55,414 bases of DNA from RGIG6353 sp964650465 (GTDB lineage: Bacteria; Bacillota; Clostridia; Oscillospirales; SIG627). Position numbers and translations under genes: made by a program. Below are positions 1 through 8,137 of the stretch, piece by piece; the first letter of the stretch is position 1; each line of letters opens with the position of its first letter. The stretch spans positions 1 through 55,414 of the forward strand of contig CAZYTA010000014.1 of assembly GCA_964650465.1 (NCBI GenBank), given 5' to 3'. The notes under the pieces were generated by a model. That model saw nothing but the letters and a program-made list of their open reading frames with translations. It had not been told where the DNA came from and did not search any database.

Positions 1-38
1 TCAAGAGATTCGTTTTCTTTGATTTTTACTTCTGCCAC
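1..38 (-). CDS. rpsU: 30S ribosomal protein bS21, N-terminal fragment
   Basis: Reading leftward from a GTG at 38, the first twelve codons give MAEVKIKENESL, the conserved start of bacterial ribosomal protein bS21, a small-subunit protein bound near the anti-Shine-Dalgarno end of 16S rRNA. A GGGAGGG ribosome binding site lies 7 nt upstream. The rest of the gene lies outside the window. It has its own consensus promoter at 107-135. The match is short, but the N-terminus is very characteristic and the start signals are good. Confidence 0.85.
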   Translation of the reverse strand, partial: MAEVKIKENESL

Positions 39-106
39 TTTATATCCCTCCCTTTGTCATTCCAAAGAGAACATTATTCTCAAAAAGAATTTATTACACA
101 TACGAA

Positions 107-135
107 ATTATAATACATAAATCACATAATGTCAA
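107..135 (-). promoter_or_regulatory. Sigma-A promoter of rpsU
   Basis: On the minus strand TTGACA (130-135) and TATAAT (107-112) are separated by exactly 17 nt, a perfect vegetative promoter. It gives a 5' leader of about 60 nt before the rpsU GTG. The stretch from 136 to 250, between this promoter and the end of the lipoprotein gene, holds no other gene I can support. Confidence 0.85.
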
Positions 136-250
136 GAGTTTTTTTCTCCTTTTTGGAAATTTTAGTGATATTAATACTCCCAAAAGGCACAGTGGGCACT
201 CACACCTTGCGGAAACTGAATTGTGAGTCACAAGCAACATGGATATTATT

Positions 251-1606
251 CTAAGATAAAAGATTGTCAAGGGCATCTTTTTCTATCCAAGACAGCGGAA
301 CTGCGTCGGATCCATAGTCTGTGTATTCGGGTTGGTAATATGTTATCTCACCGTTTTCCATATTTTTTATATAGAAGCCGTATTTCATTTTGTAGTTCCA
401 ATTTATGGGACTGTTTACTTCGGTCGTGCTGAACGGAGCAGATGTATACATCAAATACTTTCCGTCGGGGGAGATGAGAGGGTTGTAGGAGTAGTTGTTT
501 ATCCTTGTCATTTCTTCCGTTTCAAGATTGAACAGATAAATATTGTGACAAGGTCCGCCCTCTTCTACAAGATAATCGTTGTATATTATCATAATGAGAT
601 ATCTTTCGTCCAAAAGCTGAACCATTCCGTAGTTTTTGCCTATCGGGTCAAGCTCAAAATCGAAATCAATACGGTATATGAGCTTGTTTTGGTCAAGAGA
701 GTAGATGTTGATGGTATCGCTGCCGTAATATATAACGGTGTTTGTATTTACATGAAGATCATACCTTTGAGGAAACGTATTATATTCGTACGGATGAAAT
801 TCCGGATGGATGTATGCATTTGTGTAATAAGCTATATAGTTGCCGTCATCATAATTGTAACAAACGGGAGAATAGTATAGGGTCGAAGGAGCTCCTTCTG
901 TATGCAGCTCATAATAGCTGCTCCAAACTGGGTTTGTGTCGCTGTAATCCGATCCCTTGTTTATATAGAAGTTTCCCACGGTCTTTCCGTCGGTCGATAT
1001 GTATATGATGCGGCTTTCGTTAACAAGCTTCATCGCATCGGGCTCGTTTGACAACGGATAATAGTGCAATCTGTCATCAGGAGTGTAATTAAATGTTTTT
1101 TTGTATTTGTCATTAAGCTTATTGTAAAGAGCATTGCCTTCCTCTACAGTAGCGGCATCTTCACCCAAAAAAGCATATGAATATACGGGTATTCCTACTT
1201 CGCCGTAACTGCCTGTGCCGTATCTTACGAAAGGCACATAGTCGCCCCATTCAAAATCCTCGGGAGAAACAAGCTCAGGCTCTTGGTATCCGTAAATAAA
1301 ATCCGAAGGATACGGAATGAGTATTTTTTTGGTGTTCTCGTCCTCGGCAGGCAGGGTTATTTCTTTATCGCTTAACTTTACTGTCACCTCCTCGATATGC
1401 GGAAATCTTTCGTCCTCAGGCTCTGCAGGAGTCTCAGGTTCTACTTCAGGCTCAACCTCGGGGTCATTGGGGGTGACTGCCTCATTGGGTATCTCTTCGG
1501 GTGTGACTGTTTCGATATCGTTGGGTGTGGTCTCGGGCGCTTGTGTGCAGGAGAACATTGCAAAGCATAGCATAGCGATAACCGATACGTATAACATTTT
1601 TTTCAT
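251..1606 (-). CDS. Putative lipoprotein with beta-propeller-like repeats
   Basis: The product is 451 residues from the ATG at 1606, chosen because AAGGAGG sits just upstream; an in-frame extension to 1720 lacks such a site. The N-terminus (MKKMLYVSVIAMLCFAMFSC) is a lipoprotein signal peptide, although the lipobox is atypical (M-F-S before Cys20). A Pro/Glu/Thr-rich spacer follows at about residues 22-70, as expected for a tether above the membrane. The rest is Tyr/Asp-rich beta strand, with a SPDGKYLMY element near the C-terminus like the TolB/WD40-type propeller repeats. It has its own promoter and is monocistronic. Function unknown; an extracytoplasmic binding or sensing role is inference. 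Confidence 0.75.
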   Translation of the reverse strand: MKKMLYVSVIAMLCFAMFSCTQAPETTPNDIETVTPEEIPNEAVTPNDPEVEPEVEPETPAEPEDERFPHIEEVTVKLSDKEITLPAEDENTKKILIPYPSDFIYGYQEPELVSPEDFEWGDYVPFVRYGTGSYGEVGIPVYSYAFLGEDAATVEEGNALYNKLNDKYKKTFNYTPDDRLHYYPLSNEPDAMKLVNESRIIYISTDGKTVGNFYINKGSDYSDTNPVWSSYYELHTEGAPSTLYYSPVCYNYDDGNYIAYYTNAYIHPEFHPYEYNTFPQRYDLHVNTNTVIYYGSDTINIYSLDQNKLIYRIDFDFELDPIGKNYGMVQLLDERYLIMIIYNDYLVEEGGPCHNIYLFNLETEEMTRINNYSYNPLISPDGKYLMYTSAPFSTTEVNSPINWNYKMKYGFYIKNMENGEITYYQPEYTDYGSDAVPLSWIEKDALDNLLS

Positions 1607-1634
1607 AAAAGACCTCCTTCCCGAGTTCAGCTTT

Positions 1635-1663
1635 ATTCTATCGTATGTATTTACGTTTGTAAA
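1635..1663 (-). promoter_or_regulatory. Promoter of the lipoprotein gene
   Basis: TTTACA (1658-1663) and TAGAAT (1635-1640) lie 17 nt apart on the minus strand, about 30 nt upstream of the start codon at 1606. Good sigma-A match with one deviation in each hexamer. Confidence 0.6.
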
Positions 1664-1720
1664 TAACCAAACATGTCGTTTTTTATACAAATAGGAAAAA
1701 GAAAAGATATGATAAAACAA

Positions 1721-1843
1721 AGGGGCTGTAGCAAAATTCGCAATATATACAAATTACGGACCGTCGAGGACGCCGGTCCCTACAATTTATTTGTCATTTC
1801 AAACAAAATTTAGGCTGTAGCAATGTGTTTTGCTACAGCCCCT
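1721..1843. repeat. MITE-like element with 16-bp terminal inverted repeats
   Basis: A 16-bp perfect inverted repeat (AGGGGCTGTAGCAAAA at 1721-1736 and its complement at 1828-1843) bounds a 123-bp element. Inside are a 6-bp hairpin around 1758-1779 (GGACCG...CGGTCC) and a further copy of the GGCTGTAGCA motif at 1813-1822, which with the right end forms a shorter hairpin. No coding potential. It lies between the leuS 3' end and the lipoprotein gene and may also end leuS transcription. Confidence 0.65.
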
Positions 1844-1934
1844 ACTTATATGATGTGATATATAACGAATTTATGCTTTATAGAAAAATATTTAATACTT
1901 TTCCTTTGTGGTGCAGGGATTTTTCACATCCATA

Positions 1935-4337
1935 TCACTTAACGACTATGTTTACTATCTTACCCGGTACGTAGATTTCCTTGACGATGGTTTTACCTTC
2001 AAAGAAGGGTGTAAAGCGCGCATCACTCTTTACAAGACCCAGCACAGTGTCCTTATCGGCATCTGCCGCTACGGTTATTGTGCCCTTGAGCTTGCCGAGT
2101 ACCTGTACGGCTATCTCAATTGTATCGTCGATGCACTTTGCCTCGTCCCATTCGGGCCACTTTGTTGCAGAGCAAAGTCCGTTACCGCCCAGTCTTTCCC
2201 ATATTTCTTCACAGATGTGAGGTGCGAAGGGGCAGAGGATTGTTACAAGTGTCTTGAGCTCGTCTGATGTTATCTTGCCTACGTTGTATATCTCGTTTAT
2301 CAGTGTCATCATTGCCGCAATGGCTGTGTTGAACTTCATATCCTCAATATCGAGGCTGACCTTCTTTACGGTCTTGTGGAATATGGATTCAAGCTCGGGT
2401 GTTACGCCCTTGCCCTGTGCCATACCTGAAAGAGCCTCGACCCTGTCAAGGAATCTCTTACAGCCCTTGATGCCGTTGACATCCCAGGGAGCCGCCGCAC
2501 CGTAGTCACCCATAAAGAGAATGTATGTTCTGAGAACGTCTGCACCGTACTGGTCAACCACCTCGTTGGGGTCAACTACGTTGCCTCTTGACTTGGACAT
2601 CTTTTCACCGTCGGGACCGAGAATAAGACCCTGAGCGGTTCTCTTTGCGTAGGGCTCTTCTGTGTTTACCTCGCCCATGTCATAAAGGAACTTGTGCCAG
2701 AAGCGTGAATATATCATATGACGGGTAACATGCTCCATACCGCCGTTGTACCAGTCAACAGGCATCCAGTACTTGAGCTTTTCGGGGTCGGCTATGCACT
2801 TGTCATTCTTGGGGTCGATGTAGCGGAGGAAGTACCAGGATGAGCCTGCCCACTGAGGCATTGTGTCTGTCTCTCGCTTTGCATCCTTACCGCAGACAGG
2901 GCACTTGCAGTTAACGAACTCGGGAATCTTGGCAAGAGGAGACTCACCGCCCTCACCGGGCTCAAAGTTTTTAACGTCGGGAAGTCTGAGAGGAAGCTCT
3001 TCCTCGGGCAGGGGAACCATTCCGCAATGCTCACAGTGAACAATGGGTATGGGCTCGCCCCAGTATCTCTGACGGTTGAATGCCCAGTCCTTCATCTTGT
3101 ACTGTACGCCCTCTTCGCCAATTCCCTTTTCTTCAAGGTACTCAATCATACGCTTGATAGAATCCTTCTTATTATCAAAGCCGTTGAGGAACTGGGAATT
3201 TACCATCTCACCGTCGCCTGTGTAGGCTTCCGCAGATATGTCACCGCCCTTGATTACCTCAATAATATCGATGCCGAACTTCTTTGCAAACTCATAGTCT
3301 CGCTCATCGTGTGCGGGAACTGCCATGATAGCTCCTGTACCGTAGCCCATCATTACATAGTCTGCAACATATATGGGTATTTCCTTGCCGTTGAGGGGAT
3401 TGATACCGCATATGCCCTTTATCTCAACACCTGTCTTGTCCTTGTTGAGCTGTGTGCGCTGGAATTCTGTCTTCTTTGCACACTCGTCCTTGTAGGCTTC
3501 AAGCTCTGCAAAGTTGGTTATCTTGCCGCGGCAACGCTCAAGCATGGGATGCTCGGGGGCAATAACCATGAAGGTAACTCCGAAAAGGGTGTCGGGACGT
3601 GTGGTGTAGATGCGAAGCTCCTCGTCGCTTCCCTTTACCTTGAAGTTTACGAAAGCACCTGTTGACTTACCTATCCAGTTTACCTGCTGTTGCTTTACCT
3701 GGGGGAGATAGTCGACTGTTTCAAGTCCTTCAAGAAGCTTATCGGCGTACTTTGTGATGCGCAGATACCATACATCCTTTGACTTCTGAACTATATCATT
3801 GTGGCAGATGTCGCACTTTCCGCCCTGAGAGTCCTCGTTTGAGAGAACCACCTTACAGTGAGGACAGTAGTTTACAAGTGCGGTATCGCGGAATGCCAGT
3901 CCGTTTTTGAAAAGCTCAAGGAATATGTGCTGTGTCCATCTGTAGTAGTTTTCGTCTGTTGTGTCTATAGTTCTGGTCCAGTCAAAGGAGAAGCCTACTC
4001 GCTTCAGCTGGTTTGTGAACTTTTCAATATTAGCGTCGGTAAGTATTCTCGGATGGGTATTGAACTTTATAGCCGAGTTTTCGGTAGGGAGACCGAAGGC
4101 ATCAAAGCCGATGGGGAAGAGAACGTTGTAGCCCTGCATTCTCTTTTTACGGCTGACAACCTCAAGTCCCGAATATGCCTTTATGTGTCCTACATGCATT
4201 CCCGAGCCGCTGGGGTAGGGGAATTCAACAAGTCCGAAAAATTTAGGCTTGTCCGAGATATCCTGTGCTTCAAATACATGGGACTCTTCCCATGCTTTTT
4301 GCCATTTTTTTTCAATTTGTTTAAAATCGTATGCCAT
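1935..4337 (-). CDS. leuS: Leucyl-tRNA synthetase
   Basis: This class I aminoacyl-tRNA synthetase charges tRNA-Leu in the cytoplasm. At 800 residues it has the normal bacterial length. The HIGH signature appears as HVGH inside PYPSGSGMHVGH near residue 45, and the KMSKS loop is intact near residue 578. A CP1 editing domain lies between (TRPDTLFGVTF and GTGAIMAVPAHDERD motifs), with paired-Cys zinc-type elements at about 155-180 and 440-490. The start has AAGGAGA 6 nt upstream. It is the last gene of the run that begins at smc, but 239 nt of hairpin-rich DNA separates it from rsfS. No T-box was recognised in that leader. Confidence 0.97.
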   Translation of the reverse strand: MAYDFKQIEKKWQKAWEESHVFEAQDISDKPKFFGLVEFPYPSGSGMHVGHIKAYSGLEVVSRKKRMQGYNVLFPIGFDAFGLPTENSAIKFNTHPRILTDANIEKFTNQLKRVGFSFDWTRTIDTTDENYYRWTQHIFLELFKNGLAFRDTALVNYCPHCKVVLSNEDSQGGKCDICHNDIVQKSKDVWYLRITKYADKLLEGLETVDYLPQVKQQQVNWIGKSTGAFVNFKVKGSDEELRIYTTRPDTLFGVTFMVIAPEHPMLERCRGKITNFAELEAYKDECAKKTEFQRTQLNKDKTGVEIKGICGINPLNGKEIPIYVADYVMMGYGTGAIMAVPAHDERDYEFAKKFGIDIIEVIKGGDISAEAYTGDGEMVNSQFLNGFDNKKDSIKRMIEYLEEKGIGEEGVQYKMKDWAFNRQRYWGEPIPIVHCEHCGMVPLPEEELPLRLPDVKNFEPGEGGESPLAKIPEFVNCKCPVCGKDAKRETDTMPQWAGSSWYFLRYIDPKNDKCIADPEKLKYWMPVDWYNGGMEHVTRHMIYSRFWHKFLYDMGEVNTEEPYAKRTAQGLILGPDGEKMSKSRGNVVDPNEVVDQYGADVLRTYILFMGDYGAAAPWDVNGIKGCKRFLDRVEALSGMAQGKGVTPELESIFHKTVKKVSLDIEDMKFNTAIAAMMTLINEIYNVGKITSDELKTLVTILCPFAPHICEEIWERLGGNGLCSATKWPEWDEAKCIDDTIEIAVQVLGKLKGTITVAADADKDTVLGLVKSDARFTPFFEGKTIVKEIYVPGKIVNIVVK

Positions 4338-4423
4338 TTTATATCTCCTTAATGTAATGTTATCTTACGGTGATGATTTTTTGGTGTAAACCGAAAAGAC
4401 AGGAATAATTGATAATTGTTGAA

Positions 4424-4556
4424 GATTTCGCTTGCGAAATCAACCATAACGTTGCCGAAGGCAACATTTCACTCATTCCGCAGGAATGAATTTCACTTTC
4501 ACGAAGTGAAAATTTCACGCGACAAAGCCGCATTTCACCGCGAAGCCTCGCTTCGC
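4424..4556. repeat. String of short hairpins punctuated by ATTTCAC
   Basis: Between rsfS and leuS there are six consecutive short hairpins: 4424-4441, 4451-4465, 4473-4489, 4497-4511, a weaker one at 4519-4531, and 4540-4556. Most have a 6-7 bp stem and a 3-5 nt loop. From the second onward they are separated by the same heptamer ATTTCAC (4466-4472, 4490-4496, 4512-4518, 4532-4538). Stem sequences differ from unit to unit. The regular punctuation suggests a modular repeat cassette rather than a single leader RNA. Confidence 0.7.
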
Positions 4557-4576
4557 CATGCTCTCACCTTTTGAGA

Positions 4577-4939
4577 CTATGATAACAGCCCTGTAATATC
4601 TATATCCTCTGCGTCTGCCCAGAGCTTTTCAAGATTGAACTTTGTTCTGGCGTCTCTGCTGAAGATGTGTACGATGACGCTGTCATAGTCGATAACTACC
4701 CAGTCCGCACCGCCTCTGCCCTCACGTCTTGTAGAAGGGAAGCCTGCCTCACCGAGCTTGAATTCAACTTCATCGGCAAGCGCATTTATCTGGGTGTTGT
4801 TGCTTCCGCAGGCAATTACAAAATAGTCTGCTATAACGGTTTGATTTCCTACATCTAACATTTTTATATTGAATGCCTTTTTATCGTCAAGAGTTTTTAC
4901 AACCTTGTCGGCAATTTCTTTTGCTGTTATTTTATCCAT
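4577..4939 (-). CDS. rsfS: Ribosomal silencing factor RsfS
   Basis: The product is 120 residues of the RsfS/YbeB/Iojap (DUF143) family, which binds ribosomal protein uL14 and blocks subunit joining when nutrients fall. Family features seen are the ADYFVIACGSN core, the GADWVVIDYDSVIVHIF strand and the C-terminal YNLEKLW-like element (FNLEKLW). I chose ATG 4939 over an upstream GTG at 4957: an AAAAGGA site lies 8 nt before the ATG, and the GTG falls inside the preceding gene. It starts 4 nt after the LCP gene stops, so the two are translationally linked. The nadD-rsfS neighbourhood is common in Firmicutes. Confidence 0.93.
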   Translation of the reverse strand: MDKITAKEIADKVVKTLDDKKAFNIKMLDVGNQTVIADYFVIACGSNNTQINALADEVEFKLGEAGFPSTRREGRGGADWVVIDYDSVIVHIFSRDARTKFNLEKLWADAEDIDITGLLS

Positions 4940-4943
4940 ATGA

Positions 4944-6641
4944 TTATTCCTTTTCACTTAAGTTCGGTAACTGATTTGGTGATGCTACAGGTATGTATTC
5001 TTCCTTGGGCTCCTCATAGGTTTTTTCGGGCTCACCCTCCACGGGAGTCTCACCCTCTACGGGGGTCTCACCCTCCACGGGAGTCTCACCCTCCACGGGA
5101 GTCTCGCCCTCCACGGGGGTCTCACCCTCTACGGGAGTCTCACCCTCTACGGGAGTCTCGCCCTCTACGGGAGTCTCACCCTCTACGGGAGTCTCACCCT
5201 CCACGGGAGTCTCGCCCTCTACGGGAGTCTCGCCCTCCACGGGGGTTTCGCCCTCGACCGGAGTCTCACCCTCTACAGGGGTTTCGCCTTCTGTAGGCTC
5301 AGAGGGTTCAATCGGGGTGGAAGGCTTAGGCTTTGATGAGCCTCCGCCTCCTGCTACGATTATCTTTGGCGGTTCTTCCTCGATTTCGCTTGCGGTAGAG
5401 CCGTCTGTATCCGTTGGGTTGTATCCCGAGCGGTATTCCTCCGAAAGAGTAACATTTTCTGCGGTAATGTCTTTATTGTAAAGATTGAATGCCTTGTTGA
5501 TTATCTCAAGGTTTTCCTCAAGGTAAAGTGAATACAGCGATGCGCCTCCTGAGGTAAAGTAGCCTTCGCCCTGTGCGGTATAGAAGGTTATGCTGTCCGA
5601 GGAAAGCTTTCCGAAGTCTATTTTCTTTATATATCCCATAAGGTCTGTGAGAGTCATTCCTGAGGTGGTATACTTCATAAGGTTTGAAGCAACTCCCGTA
5701 AGACTGTCAAGAGAGAACCACTGGGGGGAAAGAAGCTTGTCAACCAATGCGGCAAGGAATATTTTCTGAGCCGACACACGTCCCAGATCTCCCAGCACAT
5801 AGGTGTTTCTGAATCTTACAAACTGCTCGGATTGATTTCCGTTCAGTGTTTGTCTGCCTTTTTTCAGGTTGATGTGGAGATTTTGCTCATCGTCATTGTA
5901 ATACATATTGAAGGGCACATCCACCTCAACACCGCCGATAGAATCTATTATTTTGACAAAGCCGTTAAGGTCTATCATAAAATAGTTGTCTATTGTTATT
6001 CCGAAGGTGGATTCCACCGTGGATTCAAGATACTTTAGCGAGGCATGGGAGGCTTCGTCTCTTGTGGAATACTTTTTCAGATTTTTATTAAGTGCAAAGG
6101 CATATATTGCATTTATTCTCTTGCTTGAATTTTTGTTGATAGGGTCGTCCACATAGGTGTCTCTGGGAATCTGCAAAATGTTGATTTTCTGGGTGGATGA
6201 ATTAAAGTTGACTACCATTATTACATCCGTGTTTGAGCCGACTCTGTCCTTTCCGACAACCAGAACATTGTATGCGTTTTTGTTTCTGACGGTTTCGTTG
6301 GGATTGCTTTCTCCTACCAGCAGACCCTTTCCGAAAAAGTCCTCCAGTGTATAAATTGTACCCATGCTGTGCACACGCTTTGCACGGTAGCTGTTTACAA
6401 AGCTGTAGGCATCGCTTTTGCCGAACATTTCCATAAAGCTTGCATTAAATGGATTTTGGGTGGTATCTATAGTAGGTGACGACACAAGAAACCAAATTCC
6501 AAAGGTCAGTACAAGAACTGCCAACAAGGCAAGTATTGAAATAAGGATAATCTTTTTCTTGCTTTTTTTCGGTTTGGGTTCTTCGTGCGGAATATCTCTT
6601 CGCGCCTTCAGTCTTTTGGGCGCAGTGTTATCGTTTTTCAT
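4944..6641 (-). CDS. LCP-family (LytR-CpsA-Psr) cell-wall glycopolymer ligase with hexapeptide tail
   Basis: This 565-residue membrane protein has a short basic cytoplasmic N-terminus, one transmembrane segment at about residues 29-52 and an extracellular LCP domain at about 115-310. The LCP domain shows SNTDVIMVV, IPRDTYV and the RFRNTYVLGDLGRVSAQ arginine motif. LCP enzymes attach teichoic-acid-like or capsular polymers to peptidoglycan from lipid carriers. The C-terminus is unusual: a Pro/Thr/Glu tail with 14 tandem GETPVE hexapeptides (18-bp DNA units, 5041-5290). It overlaps nadD-yqeK by 14 nt and carries GAGGAG before its ATG. The acidic tail may span the wall; that is inference. Confidence 0.92.
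   Translation of the reverse strand: MKNDNTAPKRLKARRDIPHEEPKPKKSKKKIILISILALLAVLVLTFGIWFLVSSPTIDTTQNPFNASFMEMFGKSDAYSFVNSYRAKRVHSMGTIYTLEDFFGKGLLVGESNPNETVRNKNAYNVLVVGKDRVGSNTDVIMVVNFNSSTQKINILQIPRDTYVDDPINKNSSKRINAIYAFALNKNLKKYSTRDEASHASLKYLESTVESTFGITIDNYFMIDLNGFVKIIDSIGGVEVDVPFNMYYNDDEQNLHINLKKGRQTLNGNQSEQFVRFRNTYVLGDLGRVSAQKIFLAALVDKLLSPQWFSLDSLTGVASNLMKYTTSGMTLTDLMGYIKKIDFGKLSSDSITFYTAQGEGYFTSGGASLYSLYLEENLEIINKAFNLYNKDITAENVTLSEEYRSGYNPTDTDGSTASEIEEEPPKIIVAGGGGSSKPKPSTPIEPSEPTEGETPVEGETPVEGETPVEGETPVEGETPVEGETPVEGETPVEGETPVEGETPVEGETPVEGETPVEGETPVEGETPVEGETPVEGEPEKTYEEPKEEYIPVASPNQLPNLSEKE
5034..5290 (-). repeat. 14 tandem 18-bp repeats coding GETPVE
   Basis: Fourteen in-frame 18-bp units, differing mainly at third codon positions, encode the acidic Pro-rich tail of the LCP protein. 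The repeat is perfect in period, so copy number is likely to vary between strains by slippage or recombination. The long opposite-strand frame across it is a shadow. Confidence 0.9.
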
Positions 6642-7839
6642 TTTTCTCCTCGGTTAACGTCCTGTAATATTCCAGGGCGTCCAATGTTCTCGGGTGAATA
6701 AATACGTCCTTTTGCTTCAGGTAAGAAACGGTGTTGTCAAGAATGCGGAGTACAGACTGCCTCAGTGCGGCAATCCTTTCCGATTTGTTTTCTGTGCTGT
6801 CAAGAGCATTGTGAAGCAGCTTTCTTTCGGAAATACATGAGGTGTGTGTGCGTGTTTCTTCTGTGTAGTCGGCTACAAAAATTATCATATCAAAAACCGA
6901 CATATCAGCCTTTCCCGTGGTGTGGCATTCTATTGTGCGCCACATACTCTCTCCCATATTGCGTGCCGTTACAGCACCTGTTACGGCGTGGAGGGTTTCG
7001 GGGCTTTTAAGGTCATTTTCATCAAGTGAGCCTGACAGAGTTATATGCTCTTCGGTTGACAGGTATTTTGTTATGTCATGAAGAAGTGCTGCACGTGACA
7101 GCTCCTCCTCAAATTGAGGGCAGAGGAGGGATGCAAGATATTTTGTTTCTTTTTCCACTGCCAGAGTGTGCAGATATCTTTTTTCGGGGAGTGTTTTTTT
7201 TACATACTCCCGAAGCTCGTTCAATGTTATTTTAGGGGTATAAAGACGGTTTTTTGCAATATAAGCGCAAACGTTCTCGGAAAGCAGGTCTGTGTGACGA
7301 TTGTTCTTTAATGCGGCTCTTACCTCGGTGGATGAAGCTTCAGTATGGCAGTCGGGTATGATTGTTATACGGGCATTGAAAATTTTTTCAAATTCCGCCT
7401 TGCAGTTGAGAATGGACTCTTCCTTTCCGTCTCTGCTCATTACAGCAATTGTTGCGTTGTCAAAAATATAATGCGGCTCTCTCCACAGGTGAAGAGTAGT
7501 AAACATATCCGTGCCTACATAAAGATAATATTCCCCGACACATTGATTTTTCAAGTGCTCAAGTGTAATTTTTGTGTAACTTTTTTCTCCGCTTTTTTCA
7601 AAGAGCCTTTTTTCGATATCCGAAATAATGACTTCTTTTCTGTCGCCTACGGCACAGCGGAGCATATTCATTCTGTCCTCAAAGCTTGCCCACGAACCCG
7701 GAATATCCTTATGCGGAGGCAAAAAGGTGGGAATGACATATACCATATCCAGCTCTGCGTGGCGAATAAATGCGTCAAGAGCTGTTTCGTGTCCTTTGTG
7801 AACGGGGTTGAAGCTGCCCCCGAAAATTCCTATTTTCAT
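6628..7839 (-). CDS. nadD: Nicotinate-nucleotide adenylyltransferase fused to YqeK HD hydrolase
   Basis: This 403-residue fusion has two domains. Residues 1-200 are NadD, which adenylates nicotinate mononucleotide for NAD synthesis; it shows GGSFNPVHKGH at the N-terminus and TEASSTEVR near 170-180. Residues of about 205-395 are a YqeK-type HD domain with the metal ligands in order: an early His, the LLHD pair, HAVTGA, ECHTTGK and VAD. Characterised YqeK enzymes hydrolyse Ap4A symmetrically. In many Firmicutes nadD and yqeK are adjacent separate genes. The start lies 7 nt after yhbY with only a weak binding site, suggesting coupling; the 3' end overlaps the LCP gene. Confidence 0.93.
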   Translation of the reverse strand: MKIGIFGGSFNPVHKGHETALDAFIRHAELDMVYVIPTFLPPHKDIPGSWASFEDRMNMLRCAVGDRKEVIISDIEKRLFEKSGEKSYTKITLEHLKNQCVGEYYLYVGTDMFTTLHLWREPHYIFDNATIAVMSRDGKEESILNCKAEFEKIFNARITIIPDCHTEASSTEVRAALKNNRHTDLLSENVCAYIAKNRLYTPKITLNELREYVKKTLPEKRYLHTLAVEKETKYLASLLCPQFEEELSRAALLHDITKYLSTEEHITLSGSLDENDLKSPETLHAVTGAVTARNMGESMWRTIECHTTGKADMSVFDMIIFVADYTEETRTHTSCISERKLLHNALDSTENKSERIAALRQSVLRILDNTVSYLKQKDVFIHPRTLDALEYYRTLTEEKNEKR

Positions 7840-7846
7840 TCTCGTT

Positions 7847-8137
7847 TTATTTGGGGAGAACTATTTTCTTGTTTTTCTTGCTCTCTCTGTAGAGAACAAG
7901 CTTTGTGCCTATAACCTGCACAACCTCTGCACCTGTAGCCTCCGCAAACTCGTTTGCGGCAACGGCAGGACCGTCAAAATAGGTTTCAAGCGCCTTTATT
8001 TTTATTATTTCTCTTGCCTCAAGAGCCGAGTCTACCTGCTTTATGAAGTTTTCCTCGATGCCGCCCTTGCCTATTTGGAAGATAGTGTCAATATTTGCGG
8101 CAAGGCCCTTGAGATATGCTCTCTGTTTACTTGTCAT
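7847..8137 (-). CDS. yhbY: YhbY-family ribosome-associated RNA-binding protein
   Basis: The product is 96 residues forming a single CRM (YhbY) domain. It shows LTSKQRAYLKGLA-like N-terminus, the QIGKGGI turn (GxxG RNA-binding loop) near residue 22 and the VIGTKLVLYRESK C-terminal strand. The family associates with pre-50S particles. The ATG overlaps the rdgB stop by 4 nt, giving tight coupling in the smc-to-leuS run. Confidence 0.93.
   Translation of the reverse strand: MTSKQRAYLKGLAANIDTIFQIGKGGIEENFIKQVDSALEAREIIKIKALETYFDGPAVAANEFAEATGAEVVQVIGTKLVLYRESKKNKKIVLPK

Noticed and set aside
1607..1720. N-terminal extension of the lipoprotein
   Set aside because: It would hide the signal peptide; the perfect AAGGAGG belongs to ATG 1606 and the promoter overlaps the extension.
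4338..4576. T-box riboswitch in front of leuS
   Set aside because: No T-box core or antiterminator sequence was found on the minus strand; the region is explained by the hairpin string.
4940..4957. GTG start for rsfS at 4957
   Set aside because: It lies inside the LCP gene end and lacks a binding site, whereas ATG 4939 has AAAAGGA at 8 nt.
5034..5296. CRISPR-like array or a gene rich in PRESH repeats on the plus strand
   Set aside because: The 18-bp units have no spacers and keep the LCP reading frame; the plus-strand frame is a shadow of the coding repeat.
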